This document shows, piece after piece, positions 16,488-25,165 of a stretch of DNA of 64,000 nucleotides (position 1 is its first letter; each line of letters starts with the position of its first letter). This DNA is from Roseococcus thiosulfatophilus (GTDB lineage Bacteria > Pseudomonadota > Alphaproteobacteria > Acetobacterales > Acetobacteraceae): NCBI RefSeq assembly GCF_017311575.1, contig NZ_JAFFQY010000007.1:1-64000 (forward strand), in the 5' to 3' direction. The position numbers and the translations under genes were made by a program. The notes beneath the pieces were generated by a model. The model worked only from the letters and a program-made list of their open reading frames with translations, did no database searches and had not been told where the DNA came from.

Positions 16488-17486
16488 ATGACCTTCGCCC
16501 TACTACGTCGCACGCTTCTGGCGGTGCCCGCCCTGATCCTCGCCCGCCCCGCTGCCGCCCAGGAGAATGTCATCGCCGCCGCCGCGCGGCTGGAGCCCCT
16601 GCGCGGCCTGATCATCGCGCGCCAGGGCGAGGTGCTGCTGGAACATCGCTTCGCCGGCCCGGCGCTGGATCGGCCGGTGAACGTCAAATCCGTCTCCAAG
16701 GCCATCATCGCCGCACTTGCGGGCGCGGCCATCGCCCGCGGGCTGCTGGAGGGGCCGGACCAGCGCATCGCCCCCCTGCTGGCCGACCGCCTGCCGCGCG
16801 ACGCCGACGCGCGGCTGCAGCGCATCACGCTGGACCACCTGCTTTCCATGCGGGCGGGGCTGGAGCGCACCTCGGGCGTGAACTACGGCCGCTGGGTGAC
16901 CAGCCCCGACTGGGTGCGGCATGCGCTGGCGCGGCCCTTCGTGGCGGAGCCGGGCGGGCCCATGCTGTATTCCACGGGCAATTCGCACCTGGTCTCGGCG
17001 ATCCTGACGCGCGTCGCGCGCCGCTCCACCCATGCGCTGGCCGAGGAATGGCTGGGCCGGCCGCTCGGCATCGCCATCCCGCCCTGGGCGCGAGACCCGC
17101 AGGGCATCTTCTTCGGCGGCAATGACATGCTGCTCTCGCCGCGTGCCATGCTGGTGTTTGGCGAGATGATTCGTGCGGGCGGCGTCCACGAGGGCCGGCG
17201 CGTGCTGCCGGAGGCCTGGGTGGCCACCTGTTTCGCGCCTCGCACGGCCTCCGTCTTCACGGGCGCGGCGCATGGCTATGCCTGGTTCACCGCGCCCGGG
17301 CCGGGGCCGGTGCGCCACTACGCCTGGGGCTTCGGCGGGCAGATGATCCATGTGGTGCCCTCGCTGGGCGCCACGGTGGTGATGACCTCGGACCCCACCC
17401 AGCGCTCGGGCGGGGCGCAGGGCCATGCGCGGGCGCTGCATGGGCTGATGGAAGACGCCATCCTGCCCATGCTGGCGCGCGGCTGA
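16488..17486 (+). CDS. Secreted beta-lactamase-family serine hydrolase
   Basis: A 332-residue protein with a signal peptide (LLAVPALILARPAAAQE) and a class C beta-lactamase/penicillin-binding-protein fold. The catalytic SxxK is SVSK at residues 68-71 (nucleophile Ser68, Lys71), and YSTGN forms the second motif. A later GFGGQMIHVVPSLGATVVMT stretch corresponds to the HxG/KTG region of the family, though not an exact KTG. Such proteins may be esterases, peptidases or D-alanyl carboxypeptidases rather than antibiotic-degrading enzymes; no resistance role can be inferred. Likely monocistronic and convergent with the small membrane gene downstream. Confidence 0.85.
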   Translation: MTFALLRRTLLAVPALILARPAAAQENVIAAAARLEPLRGLIIARQGEVLLEHRFAGPALDRPVNVKSVSKAIIAALAGAAIARGLLEGPDQRIAPLLADRLPRDADARLQRITLDHLLSMRAGLERTSGVNYGRWVTSPDWVRHALARPFVAEPGGPMLYSTGNSHLVSAILTRVARRSTHALAEEWLGRPLGIAIPPWARDPQGIFFGGNDMLLSPRAMLVFGEMIRAGGVHEGRRVLPEAWVATCFAPRTASVFTGAAHGYAWFTAPGPGPVRHYAWGFGGQMIHVVPSLGATVVMTSDPTQRSGGAQGHARALHGLMEDAILPMLARG

Positions 17487-17499
17487 GGCGCGGCAGGCC

Positions 17500-17805
17500 T
17501 CACCAGAAGGGAAGCTGATGGCCGTGCAGCAGGAGGGCCGCCAGCAGCGAACCGGCCCCCGCCGCGGCCAGCGCGAGGTTCCACCCGCGGGCAGGCCGTC
17601 GCCGCAGGGTCGCGAGGAGTGCCCCGACCGTCCAGCCGCCCGTCAGCGCGACGAGCAGCGTGGCGTAGAGGGACCCGGACAGATCATACGCGCCGCCGCC
17701 GATGCCCGGCGAGCGGGTGCCACCGAAATCGCCCAGCATGCCGAACAGCACCGCCGTCGGTGCGCCCAGGAGGATGATCCAGGCGAGGAATGCCCTGCCG
17801 CTCAT
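17500..17805 (-). CDS. Small hypothetical membrane protein
   Basis: A 101-residue protein with three hydrophobic segments: FLAWIILLGAPTAVLFGML near the start, YATLLVALTGGWTVGALLA in the middle and LALAAAGAGSLLAALLLHG near the end. The loop RRRPARGWN between the second and third spans is basic and likely cytoplasmic. I do not recognise the family. Support comes from the membrane pattern and clean placement between two genes; it converges with the serine hydrolase gene 13 bases away. Confidence 0.55.
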   Translation of the reverse strand: MSGRAFLAWIILLGAPTAVLFGMLGDFGGTRSPGIGGGAYDLSGSLYATLLVALTGGWTVGALLATLRRRPARGWNLALAAAGAGSLLAALLLHGHQLPFW

Positions 17806-18128
17806 CGCCGCCGCACCTTGCCGTCAGCGAAGGTGGATGATGTGAGGCGGCCGCACGTCCTGGCCCTTTGGCGACATCTCGGCATGGGCTGTCCTTCGGG
17901 GCTTTCCGGGGCGGCAGGCTAGACGGCAAACCCCGGCGCGGAAACGCATCGCCCTCCGTTTGGGGCGGCGAGAGGTGCCGATCGCGGCGCCAGGGACGAG
18001 GCGGGCAAACCAGCGGTGAACGCAGAAGGCCCAGGCGGAGCCCAAGGTTCCCGGCGTCATCGCCTGGGTTGCGGCCCTTTGCCGCATGGCTTTTCCTGCC
18101 GGCCCAACCGGCTGGGAAGGAGACCGCC
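17806..18128. other. 323-base stretch without a supported gene
   Basis: Between the small membrane gene (-) and the solute-binding protein gene (+). It must contain the promoter of the sugar-type ABC operon. Frames open on both strands read through it, but none shows codon use, ribosome-binding sites or similarity that I would trust. A strong GGAAGGAGACCGCC ribosome-binding site closes it. Confidence 0.5.
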
Positions 18129-19358
18129 ATGCCTCGCCTGGCGCCTGTCATTGCCGCCCTGGCATGGCTTTGCCTCGGCCAACCCGCCGCCGCCCGCCTG
18201 GTCATCGCCTGCGGCGCGGTGGGGACGGAGGCCGCGCTGTGCCGCGAGGGCGCCGAGGCCTGGGCCCGCGCCGAGGGGCATGAGGTCGCGCTGGTCGCCA
18301 TGCCGGCGGGCAGCACCGAGCGCCTGGCGCTGATCCAGCAGCTTCTCGCCGCGCGGTCGGCGGATATTGATGTGTTCCAGCTCGACATCGTCTGGCCTGG
18401 CATCCTGGCGCGGCACCTACTCGACCTCGGCCCGCACCTTCCGCCGGAGGAGGTGGCGGCGCACCTGCCCGCGCTCATCGCCAACAACAGCGTGGGCGGG
18501 CGGCTGGTGGCGCTGCCCTGGTTCGCCAATGCCGGGCTGCTCTATTACCGCGCGGACCTGCTGGCGCGGCATGGGCGCGGCGTGCCGGAAAGCTGGGAGG
18601 CGCTGGAGGCGACGGCGCGGCACATCCAGGCCGCCGAGGGCGGCTGGGGCCTGGTATTCCAAGGCCGCGCCTATGAGGGGCTGACGGTGAACGCGCTGGA
18701 ATGGCTGCACGCGGACGGCGCGGGGCGCATCGTGGAACCCGATGGCCGCGTGAGCATCGCCACCCCGGAAGCCGCCGCCGTGCTGCGCCGCGCGGCCGGC
18801 TGGGTCGGCACCATCGCGCCGCGCGGCGTGCTGAACCATGCGGAGGAGGATGCGCGCGGCATCTTCCAATCCGGCCAGGCGGTCTTCATGCGGAACTGGC
18901 CCTATGCCTGGCCGCTGCTGGAGGCGGAGGGCAGCGCCGTCGCGGGCCATGTGGGCGTGGTGCCCTTGCCGGGCGGCGGCGCGGTGCTGGGCGGCGAACA
19001 GCTGGCCGTCTCGCGCCATTCGCGCCAGCCCGAGGCGGCCATCAGCCTGGTACGGTACCTGACCGGCGCGGCCGAGCAGCGGCGCCGGGCGCTGGCGGCC
19101 GGCGCCCCGCCCACACGCCCCGCGCTGTATGAGGACGCCGATTTGCAGGCCGCCAACCCGGCCTTCGCCCTGCTCGCCGCCGCGCTGGAGGGGGCGGTGG
19201 CGCGGCCCTCTTCGGTGACGGGCAACCGCTACAACCAGGTCTCGGCGGAGTTCTGGAACGCGGTGCACAACACGCTTTCGGGCCGGCTGGAGGCGGAGGT
19301 GGCCTTGGCCCGGCTGGACCGCATCCTGGCGCGCGTGGGGCGCGACGGCCAATGGTGA
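18129..19358 (+). CDS. ABC transporter solute-binding protein, sugar type
   Basis: Periplasmic binding protein of family 1 (maltose/trehalose type), 409 residues. A signal peptide (APVIAALAWLCLGQPAAA) is followed by LVIACGAVG. Family features include QLDIVWPGILARHLLDL, ALPWFANAGLLYYRADLL and the FMRNWPYAWPLL segment that lines sugar sites. It most resembles ThuE-like trehalose/maltose binding proteins; the exact sugar is not visible. The start at 18129 is fixed by GGAAGGAGACCGCC. It overlaps the first permease gene by seven bases. Confidence 0.92.
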   Translation: MPRLAPVIAALAWLCLGQPAAARLVIACGAVGTEAALCREGAEAWARAEGHEVALVAMPAGSTERLALIQQLLAARSADIDVFQLDIVWPGILARHLLDLGPHLPPEEVAAHLPALIANNSVGGRLVALPWFANAGLLYYRADLLARHGRGVPESWEALEATARHIQAAEGGWGLVFQGRAYEGLTVNALEWLHADGAGRIVEPDGRVSIATPEAAAVLRRAAGWVGTIAPRGVLNHAEEDARGIFQSGQAVFMRNWPYAWPLLEAEGSAVAGHVGVVPLPGGGAVLGGEQLAVSRHSRQPEAAISLVRYLTGAAEQRRRALAAGAPPTRPALYEDADLQAANPAFALLAAALEGAVARPSSVTGNRYNQVSAEFWNAVHNTLSGRLEAEVALARLDRILARVGRDGQW

Positions 19359-20230
19359 CGCCGCGGACCGCCTGGTTGTTCCTCGCGCCCGCGCTGCTGG
19401 TGCTGGCGCTGGTGGCGGGCTGGCCGCTCGGGCGCACCGTTTTCTTCTCGCTGACCGATGCGCGGCTGGATGCGCTGGAGGAATGGCGCTTCCTTGGCCT
19501 GTCCAACTACACCTTCCTGCTGACGGACCCCGACTGGTGGGGAGCGGTGCGGGTGACGCTGGTGTTTGCCGTGGTGTCGGTGACCCTCGAGACGGTGCTG
19601 GGCCTCATCATCGCGCTGACCTTGAACGCGCGCATGCGGGGCAGGGGGGTGGTGCGGGCGGCCATGCTGGTGCCCTGGGCCATTCCCACCGTCGTCTCGG
19701 CGCAGATGTGGGCCTGGATGCTGCATGACCAGCACGGGGTGGTGAACGCGGCGCTGATGGGAATGGGCCTGATCGCGCAGCCGCTGGCCTGGACGGCGGA
19801 GCCGGGCGTGGCGTTGGCCGCCGTCATCGCGGTGGATGTGTGGAAATCCACGCCCTTCATGGCGCTGCTGACCCTGGCCGCGCTGCAACTGGTGCCGAAC
19901 GAGCTGTACGAGGCCGCGAAGGTGGACGGGCTCGGCCCCGTCGGCACCTTCTTCCGCATCACGCTGCCGCTGATCTGGCCCGCGCTGCTGGTGGCCATCC
20001 TGTTCCGCACGCTCGATGCGCTGCGCGTCTTCGACCTGATGTATGTGCTGACGGGCAACAGCCGCGCCACGGCCTCCATGTCGGTCCACGCGCGGCAATT
20101 GCTCGTGGACTTCCAGGATGTGGGATACGGCTCGGCCGCGGCCACCATGGTGGCGCTGGTGGTGGCGCTGGTGGCGGTGGCGCTGGTGACGCTCGGGCGG
20201 CTCAGGCTCTCGCCGGCGGGGCGGGCATGA
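19352..20230 (+). CDS. Sugar ABC transporter permease (MalF type)
   Basis: Inner-membrane subunit, 292 residues, six membrane spans. The EAA loop that docks the ATPase reads [20 protein letters not shown] at about residues 187-206. N-terminal [20 protein letters not shown] is the usual first span. Works with the binding protein upstream and the MalG-type permease downstream, whose ATG overlaps its stop. No ATPase gene follows. Confidence 0.94.
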   Translation: MVTPRTAWLFLAPALLVLALVAGWPLGRTVFFSLTDARLDALEEWRFLGLSNYTFLLTDPDWWGAVRVTLVFAVVSVTLETVLGLIIALTLNARMRGRGVVRAAMLVPWAIPTVVSAQMWAWMLHDQHGVVNAALMGMGLIAQPLAWTAEPGVALAAVIAVDVWKSTPFMALLTLAALQLVPNELYEAAKVDGLGPVGTFFRITLPLIWPALLVAILFRTLDALRVFDLMYVLTGNSRATASMSVHARQLLVDFQDVGYGSAAATMVALVVALVAVALVTLGRLRLSPAGRA

Positions 20231-21054
20231 GGCGCGTGCTGGGCCGCTTGGGCTTCGCGCTGCTGGTCGCGCTGATCCTGTTCTACACGCTGTTCCCCTT
20301 CTACTGGGCGGTGGTGTCCTCGCTGAAATCGGGGCCGGACCTCTTCCTGGTGGAGGCCTGGCCGCGCGCGCCCGCCTGGAGCAACTACACGGCCGTGTTC
20401 CAGGACCAGCCCTTCGGGCGGAACATCCTGAATTCCGTGTTCGTGGCGGGTTCGGTGGTGCTGGTCTCGCTCGCGCTGGCGGCATCGGCGGCCTATGCCC
20501 TCGCGCGGGCGCAATTTCGCGGGCGAGGGATGCTGCTGGGCACCCTGCTCTGCGTCTCGATGTTCCCGCAGGTGGCCGTGCTGTCGGGGCTGTTCGAGCT
20601 GATCCGGGCACTCGGCCTCTACAACAACCTGCTGGGCCTGGTGCTGAGTTACCTCATCTTCACGCTGCCCTTCACCATCTGGGTGCTGACCGCCTTCCTG
20701 CGCGAGTTGCCGCTCGAACTGGAGGAGGCGGCGGCGATGGATGGCGCCACCCCCTTCGTCACGCTGACGCGCATCTTCCTGCCGCTGATGGCGCCCGCCA
20801 TGGTGACGACGGGGCTGCTCGCCTTCATCGCGGCCTGGAACGAGTTTCTCTTTGCGCTGACGCTCACGCTGACGAACGAAATGCGCACCGTGCCCGTCGC
20901 CATCGCGATGATCACGGGCTCAAGCCGTTATGAATTGCCCTGGGGGCTGATCATGGCCGCTTCCGTGATCGTGACGGTGCCGCTGGTGTTCCTGGTGCTG
21001 GTGTTTCAGCGGCGGCTGGTGGCCGGGCTGACCGCGGGCGCGGTGAAGGGTTGA
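20227..21054 (+). CDS. Sugar ABC transporter permease (MalG type)
   Basis: Second permease of the sugar importer, 275 residues with six spans. The EAA loop reads [20 protein letters not shown], followed by [20 protein letters not shown], both classic for MalG/ThuG. The start at 20227 was chosen because ATG overlaps the previous stop (ATGA) and begins the first span; the frame is open much further upstream but that lies in the MalF-type gene. The operon ends here without an ATP-binding subunit, so an ATPase encoded elsewhere (MalK/UgpC/MsmX-like) is presumably shared. Confidence 0.94.
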   Translation: MRRVLGRLGFALLVALILFYTLFPFYWAVVSSLKSGPDLFLVEAWPRAPAWSNYTAVFQDQPFGRNILNSVFVAGSVVLVSLALAASAAYALARAQFRGRGMLLGTLLCVSMFPQVAVLSGLFELIRALGLYNNLLGLVLSYLIFTLPFTIWVLTAFLRELPLELEEAAAMDGATPFVTLTRIFLPLMAPAMVTTGLLAFIAAWNEFLFALTLTLTNEMRTVPVAIAMITGSSRYELPWGLIMAASVIVTVPLVFLVLVFQRRLVAGLTAGAVKG

Positions 21055-21185
21055 GACGCGCCGCGCGCAACTTTGGGCACCCCCCCGCGCTGAAGCTCAT
21101 GAAGTGGGGCCAGGCATAAGCCAGGCCGTAGGGCGCAGACCCTCGGTGCCACGAGCATCGTGGGGGGAGTTCCAGGAGTATTGCC

Positions 21186-22331
21186 GTGATCGATCAGTTC
21201 AACACCGCCGCCAGAAATGCCGTTCTGCTGTTCTCCTGGGCGCCGCCCATGCTGGTCAGCGCCGGGGTCCTGGCCTTGGCGGTGCTGGTCGCGCTGGGGC
21301 TGCATCGGCTGGTGTTCCGGGGAATGACGCGGATCGTGCGGGACCAGGACCTGTTCTGGCGCTCCATCGTGGCGCGGACGCGGGGGCCCACGCGGCTCGC
21401 CATCATCATGTTCTGCCTGTCCATCGCCGCGGGGATCGCGCCCCTCACGCGGGTGGAAACCGGCATGGTGCGCCATTTCCTGCTGATCTGCTTCATCTTC
21501 CTGGTGGGCTGGGTCGCGCGCACGGCCATCCATATCTGGTCCACCCTCTACTTGCGGCGCTTCAAGCTGGACGCGGAGGACAACCTCCTCGCCCGCAAGC
21601 ACACCACCCAGCTCAGCATCCTGAAGCGGGTGGCCACGCTGCTGGTGCTGGTCGTGACCTTCGCCGCGGCGCTGATGACCTTCGACGGCGTACGGCAGTA
21701 TGGCGTGAGCCTGCTGGCCTCGGCGGGTGCCGCGGGCATCGTGGTGGGCTTCGCCCTGCAGCCGCTGCTGCGGAACCTGGTGGCGGGCATCCAGCTCGCC
21801 ATCACGCAACCCATCCGGATTGATGACGCGGTGATCGTCGAGAATGAATGGGGGAATGTGGAGGAGATCTCCTCCACCTACGTCGTGGTGCGGCTATGGG
21901 ACTGGCGGCGGATGGTGCTGCCGCTGACCTATTTCATCGAGACACCCTTCCAGAACTGGACGCGCGAAAGCTCCTCCCTGCTTGGTACCGTGATCATCCA
22001 CGTGGATTACTCGGCGCCCGTGGCCGCCATGCGGCGCAAGCTGGAGGAGATCGCCGCCGCCTCCGCCCTGTGGGACCGCCGCGTGGCCGGGCTCCAGGTG
22101 CTGGAATTGCGGCAGGACACGATGGAAATCCGTATGCTGGTGAGTGCCACCAGCGCTGGCCGCGCCTTCGACCTGCGCTGCGAGGTGCGCGAGAAGCTGA
22201 TCGCCTGGCTGCAAGCGGAATATCCGGGCGCCCTGCCGCGCCGGCGCACCGAGATCGCAAGCCTGCCCGAGGGCGCGGCCTGGATGCCCGATGCGCCACC
22301 CAAGCAACGCGAGGCCGTCAGCGGGAACTGA
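21186..22331 (+). CDS. Mechanosensitive ion channel (MscS family)
   Basis: A 381-residue MscS-type channel that opens on membrane tension to release solutes during hypo-osmotic shock. It has four or five hydrophobic spans; the pore-lining helix is SLLASAGAAGIVVGFALQPL with the usual Gly/Ala packing, followed by the beta domain (PIRIDDAVIVENEWGNVEEI, where MscS has G-VEEI) and a soluble C-terminal domain. The GTG start at 21186 follows CCAGGAGTATTGCC. A 15-base hairpin (21149-21163) lies in the leader. The stop codon lies inside the terminator hairpin at 22325-22348. Confidence 0.93.
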   Translation: MIDQFNTAARNAVLLFSWAPPMLVSAGVLALAVLVALGLHRLVFRGMTRIVRDQDLFWRSIVARTRGPTRLAIIMFCLSIAAGIAPLTRVETGMVRHFLLICFIFLVGWVARTAIHIWSTLYLRRFKLDAEDNLLARKHTTQLSILKRVATLLVLVVTFAAALMTFDGVRQYGVSLLASAGAAGIVVGFALQPLLRNLVAGIQLAITQPIRIDDAVIVENEWGNVEEISSTYVVVRLWDWRRMVLPLTYFIETPFQNWTRESSSLLGTVIIHVDYSAPVAAMRRKLEEIAAASALWDRRVAGLQVLELRQDTMEIRMLVSATSAGRAFDLRCEVREKLIAWLQAEYPGALPRRRTEIASLPEGAAWMPDAPPKQREAVSGN

Positions 22332-22348
22332 GGCGGGGGCCTCAGTTC
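22325..22348. terminator. Symmetrical convergent hairpin covering two stop codons
   Basis: GAACTGAGGC (22325-22334), loop GGGG, GCCTCAGTTC (22339-22348): a perfect ten-base stem. It contains the mscS stop (TGA 22329-22331) and, on the other strand, the stop of the SDR remnant (22342-22344). There is no T tract, so termination strength is uncertain. Confidence 0.6.
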
Positions 22349-22446
22349 GCCGAGGCGGTGGGCTGGATGGTGATCTCTTTGGTGTCCACGCCCGCGGGCG
22401 CCTCAATCACTTGGCGCATCGCCCGGGCGACGTCGGCCGGTCGTGG
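22342..22446 (-). pseudogene. Remnant of an SDR (YdfG-like) gene, C-terminal 34 residues
   Basis: On the minus strand this stretch reads RPADVARAMRQVIEAPAGVD followed by TKEITIQPTASAN and a stop. This is the normal C-terminus of YdfG-like NADP-dependent short-chain dehydrogenases, in which PEDVA...P..VD..EI.I.PT is conserved. The rest of the enzyme (over 200 residues) is absent: upstream of it lie about 90 unrelated bases and then tRNA-Asn. It is therefore a truncated gene end, most likely left by a deletion or an insertion-excision event next to the tRNA. Confidence 0.65.
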
Positions 22447-22536
22447 GGCGCATGGCTGCCTGTGGCAAGCCGCGTGAACAATTTGAAAGTGGGCTTGGAA
22501 CGTGGCGGGGCCGAGGGCCGCGTCCATTTGAAATGA

Positions 22537-22611
22537 TGGCTCCGGCGGTTGGATTCGAACCAACGACCAACGGATTAACAGTCCGCTGCGCTACCGCTGC
22601 GCCACGCCGGA
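22537..22611 (-). tRNA. tRNA-Asn (GTT)
   Basis: On the minus strand the acceptor stem TCCGGCG (22605-22611) pairs with CGCCGGA (22541-22547), followed by discriminator G and an encoded CCA (22537-22539). The anticodon loop reads CTGTTAA with anticodon GTT, and the T arm has GGTTCGAATCC. 75 bases including CCA. Confidence 0.97.
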
Positions 22612-22704
22612 TCATGCGGTGGCGGGCTGATACCAGAGGCTGCCCGGTCCCGCAACCACGCCCCAGGCCCTCATTTGCAGAAAGGTGACAGAGAAAGGGG
22701 CGGC

Positions 22705-22778
22705 TGGAGGTCCGGGGCGGAATTGAACCGCCGTAGAGGGTTTTGCAGACCCTTGCCTGACCACTCGGCCACCGGACC
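22705..22778 (-). tRNA. tRNA-Cys (GCA)
   Basis: On the minus strand acceptor GGTCCGG (22772-22778) pairs with CCGGACC (22709-22715), followed by discriminator T, as expected for tRNA-Cys, and an encoded CCA (22705-22707). Anticodon loop CTGCAAA gives anticodon GCA; T loop GTTCAATTC. 74 bases including CCA. Confidence 0.97.
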
Positions 22779-22884
22779 CCACGCGACCGCTGTATCGAAT
22801 GCCCCGCGCCCGGGGTCAAGCGTCCCGGCTTTCCGCGCCGCGCCCGGGCCCGTATAACCGCCGCCGGAAAGGCAGGATCAGACG

Positions 22885-23607
22885 ATGAACGCGCAAACCC
22901 AGGCGGAACAGGCAGGGCTTCCCGCAGGCATGGAGGCGCGTCCGCTCGACGCCGCGGCGGCACGCCGGCTGATGGTGCTGGGGCAAATCACTCCCAATGG
23001 CGTGATCGACCCGCTGTTGATCGAAGCGCTGCGCGAGGTCCCGCGCGAGGCCTTCCTGCCGCCCGCCCTTGCCGTGCGCGCCTATGCCGATGAGCACCTG
23101 GCGCTGGGCGGCGGACGGGTGATGCTCTCGCCCATGGTCCTGGCACGCATGATCCAGCTGACCATGCCCCAGCCCGGCGAACGCGCGCTCGTGCTTGGCG
23201 CTGGCGTCGGCTACGGCGCCGCCGTGCTGGCGCGCATGGGGTTGTCCGTCACGGCCATCGAGTCCGATGCCCGTCTGGGTGACGCGGCGCGGCGCGGCTT
23301 CGCGGCCGCGGGCCTCGCCCAGGCGCCGGAATGGATCGAGGGCCCGCCCGAAGCGGGCATGCCCGGCGGCGCCCCCTGGCGCCTCATCCTGATCGAGGGC
23401 GCGGTGGCCGCACTTCCCGAGGCGCTGACCCACCAGCTGGGCGAGGGCGGGCGGCTGGCCCTGCTGCGTGCCGGCGAGGCGGGCGGCCCCGTGGCGCGCG
23501 GCGTGCTGATCCGCCGCGCCGGCGGGGGCTTGAGCGAAAGCTGGGCCTTCGAGACCGCGTCACACCCCCTGCCGGACTTCGCCGCCCCGCCGCGCTTCAC
23601 CTTCTGA
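22885..23607 (+). CDS. Protein-L-isoaspartate O-methyltransferase-like protein
   Basis: A 240-residue SAM-dependent methyltransferase of the PCMT/PIMT family, which in its classical form repairs isoaspartyl residues. Visible signatures are MVLGQITPNGVIDPLLIEAL and REAFLPPALAVRAYADEHLA at the start, and the SAM loop ALVLGAGVGYGAAVLARMG at about residues 107-125. It lacks the strict DGSGYLTA form of true PIMT, and alphaproteobacterial homologues sit next to TolC, so the real substrate may differ. It opens the PIMT-TolC-PopZ-ValS block typical of Alphaproteobacteria. Confidence 0.85.
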   Translation: MNAQTQAEQAGLPAGMEARPLDAAAARRLMVLGQITPNGVIDPLLIEALREVPREAFLPPALAVRAYADEHLALGGGRVMLSPMVLARMIQLTMPQPGERALVLGAGVGYGAAVLARMGLSVTAIESDARLGDAARRGFAAAGLAQAPEWIEGPPEAGMPGGAPWRLILIEGAVAALPEALTHQLGEGGRLALLRAGEAGGPVARGVLIRRAGGGLSESWAFETASHPLPDFAAPPRFTF

Positions 23608-23697
23608 AAAAGCGGTCATGTTTCCGTGCCCCGACTGACGGTTGGGGCAGATTCGTCAGAGTGGCGCGGCGTTTCGCGCCGGTTTAGTGTGCGGCGC

Positions 23698-25161
23698 ATG
23701 TCCGACCGCACGCTCCGCCCCCTTCCGGCGCACCCTGCCGCACGCCCGCATCACTCCCTGGCCCGCGCCGCACGCCCGCGAATCGGCTGGGCGGTCGCCG
23801 GGCTGGCCATGGCCGGCGCATGGCTGATCGCCACCCCCGCCTCGGCGCAAACCCTGCAGGAGGCGCTGGCCCGCGCCTACAGCAACAACCCCACCCTGCT
23901 CGCCGCCCGCGCCCAGCTGCGCGCCGTGGACGAGAACGTGCCCCAGGCCCTGGCCGGCTGGCGGCCCACGGTGGTCCTCAGCGGCTCGGTCGGCACCGCG
24001 CAGACGCGGGTGGACCAGCAGGGGGTCCCGGCCCGCACCATCGAACGCTCGCCCACGGCGCTGACAGCGACCGTCACCCAGCCCCTCTATCGTGGCGGGC
24101 GGACGGTGGCGCAGACCCGCCAGGCCGAGAACGCGGTGCTGGCCCAGCGCGCCCGTCTCTTGGCCACCGAGCAGCAGGTGCTGGGCGAGGCCGTGAACGC
24201 CTACATCTCCGTGATCCAGCAGGCGGAGCTGGTGCGGCTGAACATCAACAACGAGCAGGTGCTCTCCCGCCAGCTCCAGGCCACCAATGAGCGCTTCCGG
24301 GTGGGCGAGATCACCCGCACCGACGTGGCCCAGGCGGAAAGCCGGCTCGCCGGTGCGCGGACCAGCCGCACCCAGGCCGAGGGCAACCTCCAGGTGGCGC
24401 GCGCCACCTTCCAGCGCGTGGTGGGCGAGGCGCCGGGCCGCCTCGTGAACCCGCAGCCGCTGCGCGTGCCCGTCTCCAGCGCGGCTGAGGCGCAGGCGCT
24501 GTCGGCCACCAACAACCCGACGGTGGTGGCCGCGCTCTTCGCCGCGGCCAGCGCGCGCGACAACATCGATGTGCAGATGTCCACCCTCCTGCCCACGCTT
24601 TCGGCCTCGGCCCAGGCCTTCCGGCAGGAGAACCAGCAGACCGCGGGCAACACCACCACGGGCGGCCAGGCGACGCTGAACCTCTCGGTGCCCATCTTCC
24701 AGGGCGGGGCGGAGCACGCCCTGGTGCGCCAGGCGCGCCAGACCGCCCAGCAGAGCCTGCAGCAGGTGGACGAGGCGCGGCGCCTGGTGGCCCAGCAGGC
24801 GGCCTCCAACTGGGAGAGCCTGCGCAGCGCCCGCGCCACGGTGGAGAGCGTCCGCTCCCAGATTCGCGCGGCCGAGATCGCGCTGGATGGTGTGCAGCGC
24901 GAGGCCATCGTGGGCAGCCGCACCACGCTGGATGTGCTGAACGCCGAGCAGGAATTGCTGAACGCGCGCACCAACCTTGTTAACGCGCTGGCCACGGTCA
25001 TCAACGCATCCTACGCGCTGGCCGGCTCGATCGGGCGGCTGACGGCGCAGGATTTGGGCCTGCCGGTGGAGCAATATGACATGACAGCCTATTACAATGC
25101 CGTGCGGAACCGTTGGGTGGGCCTCGGGGATTACTCCATCCCCGCCGGCGCGCGGCGCTGA
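23698..25161 (+). CDS. tolC: TolC family outer-membrane efflux/secretion channel
   Basis: Outer-membrane trimeric channel subunit for type I secretion and RND/ABC efflux, 487 residues. Signal peptide GWAVAGLAMAGAWLIATPASA ends before QTLQEALARAYSNNPTL, the usual first helix. Two halves repeat the helix-strand pattern: RVGEITRTDVAQAESRLAGA and VGSRTTLDVLNAEQELLNAR are the paired motifs. The ATG at 23698 was chosen from the position of the signal peptide; the 48 residues ahead of the hydrophobic core make the exact start uncertain. The PopZ-like gene follows after four bases. Confidence 0.94.
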   Translation: MSDRTLRPLPAHPAARPHHSLARAARPRIGWAVAGLAMAGAWLIATPASAQTLQEALARAYSNNPTLLAARAQLRAVDENVPQALAGWRPTVVLSGSVGTAQTRVDQQGVPARTIERSPTALTATVTQPLYRGGRTVAQTRQAENAVLAQRARLLATEQQVLGEAVNAYISVIQQAELVRLNINNEQVLSRQLQATNERFRVGEITRTDVAQAESRLAGARTSRTQAEGNLQVARATFQRVVGEAPGRLVNPQPLRVPVSSAAEAQALSATNNPTVVAALFAAASARDNIDVQMSTLLPTLSASAQAFRQENQQTAGNTTTGGQATLNLSVPIFQGGAEHALVRQARQTAQQSLQQVDEARRLVAQQAASNWESLRSARATVESVRSQIRAAEIALDGVQREAIVGSRTTLDVLNAEQELLNARTNLVNALATVINASYALAGSIGRLTAQDLGLPVEQYDMTAYYNAVRNRWVGLGDYSIPAGARR

Positions 25162-25165
25162 CGCG

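Noticed and set aside
16488-17486. Antibiotic-resistance beta-lactamase
   Set aside because: The fold family also contains many esterases and peptidases, and no exact class C KTG motif is visible, so a resistance label is not supported.
17824-18087. Minus-strand small gene in the gap before the solute-binding protein
   Set aside because: Arg/Pro/Ala-rich composition, no ribosome-binding site and no recognisable feature.
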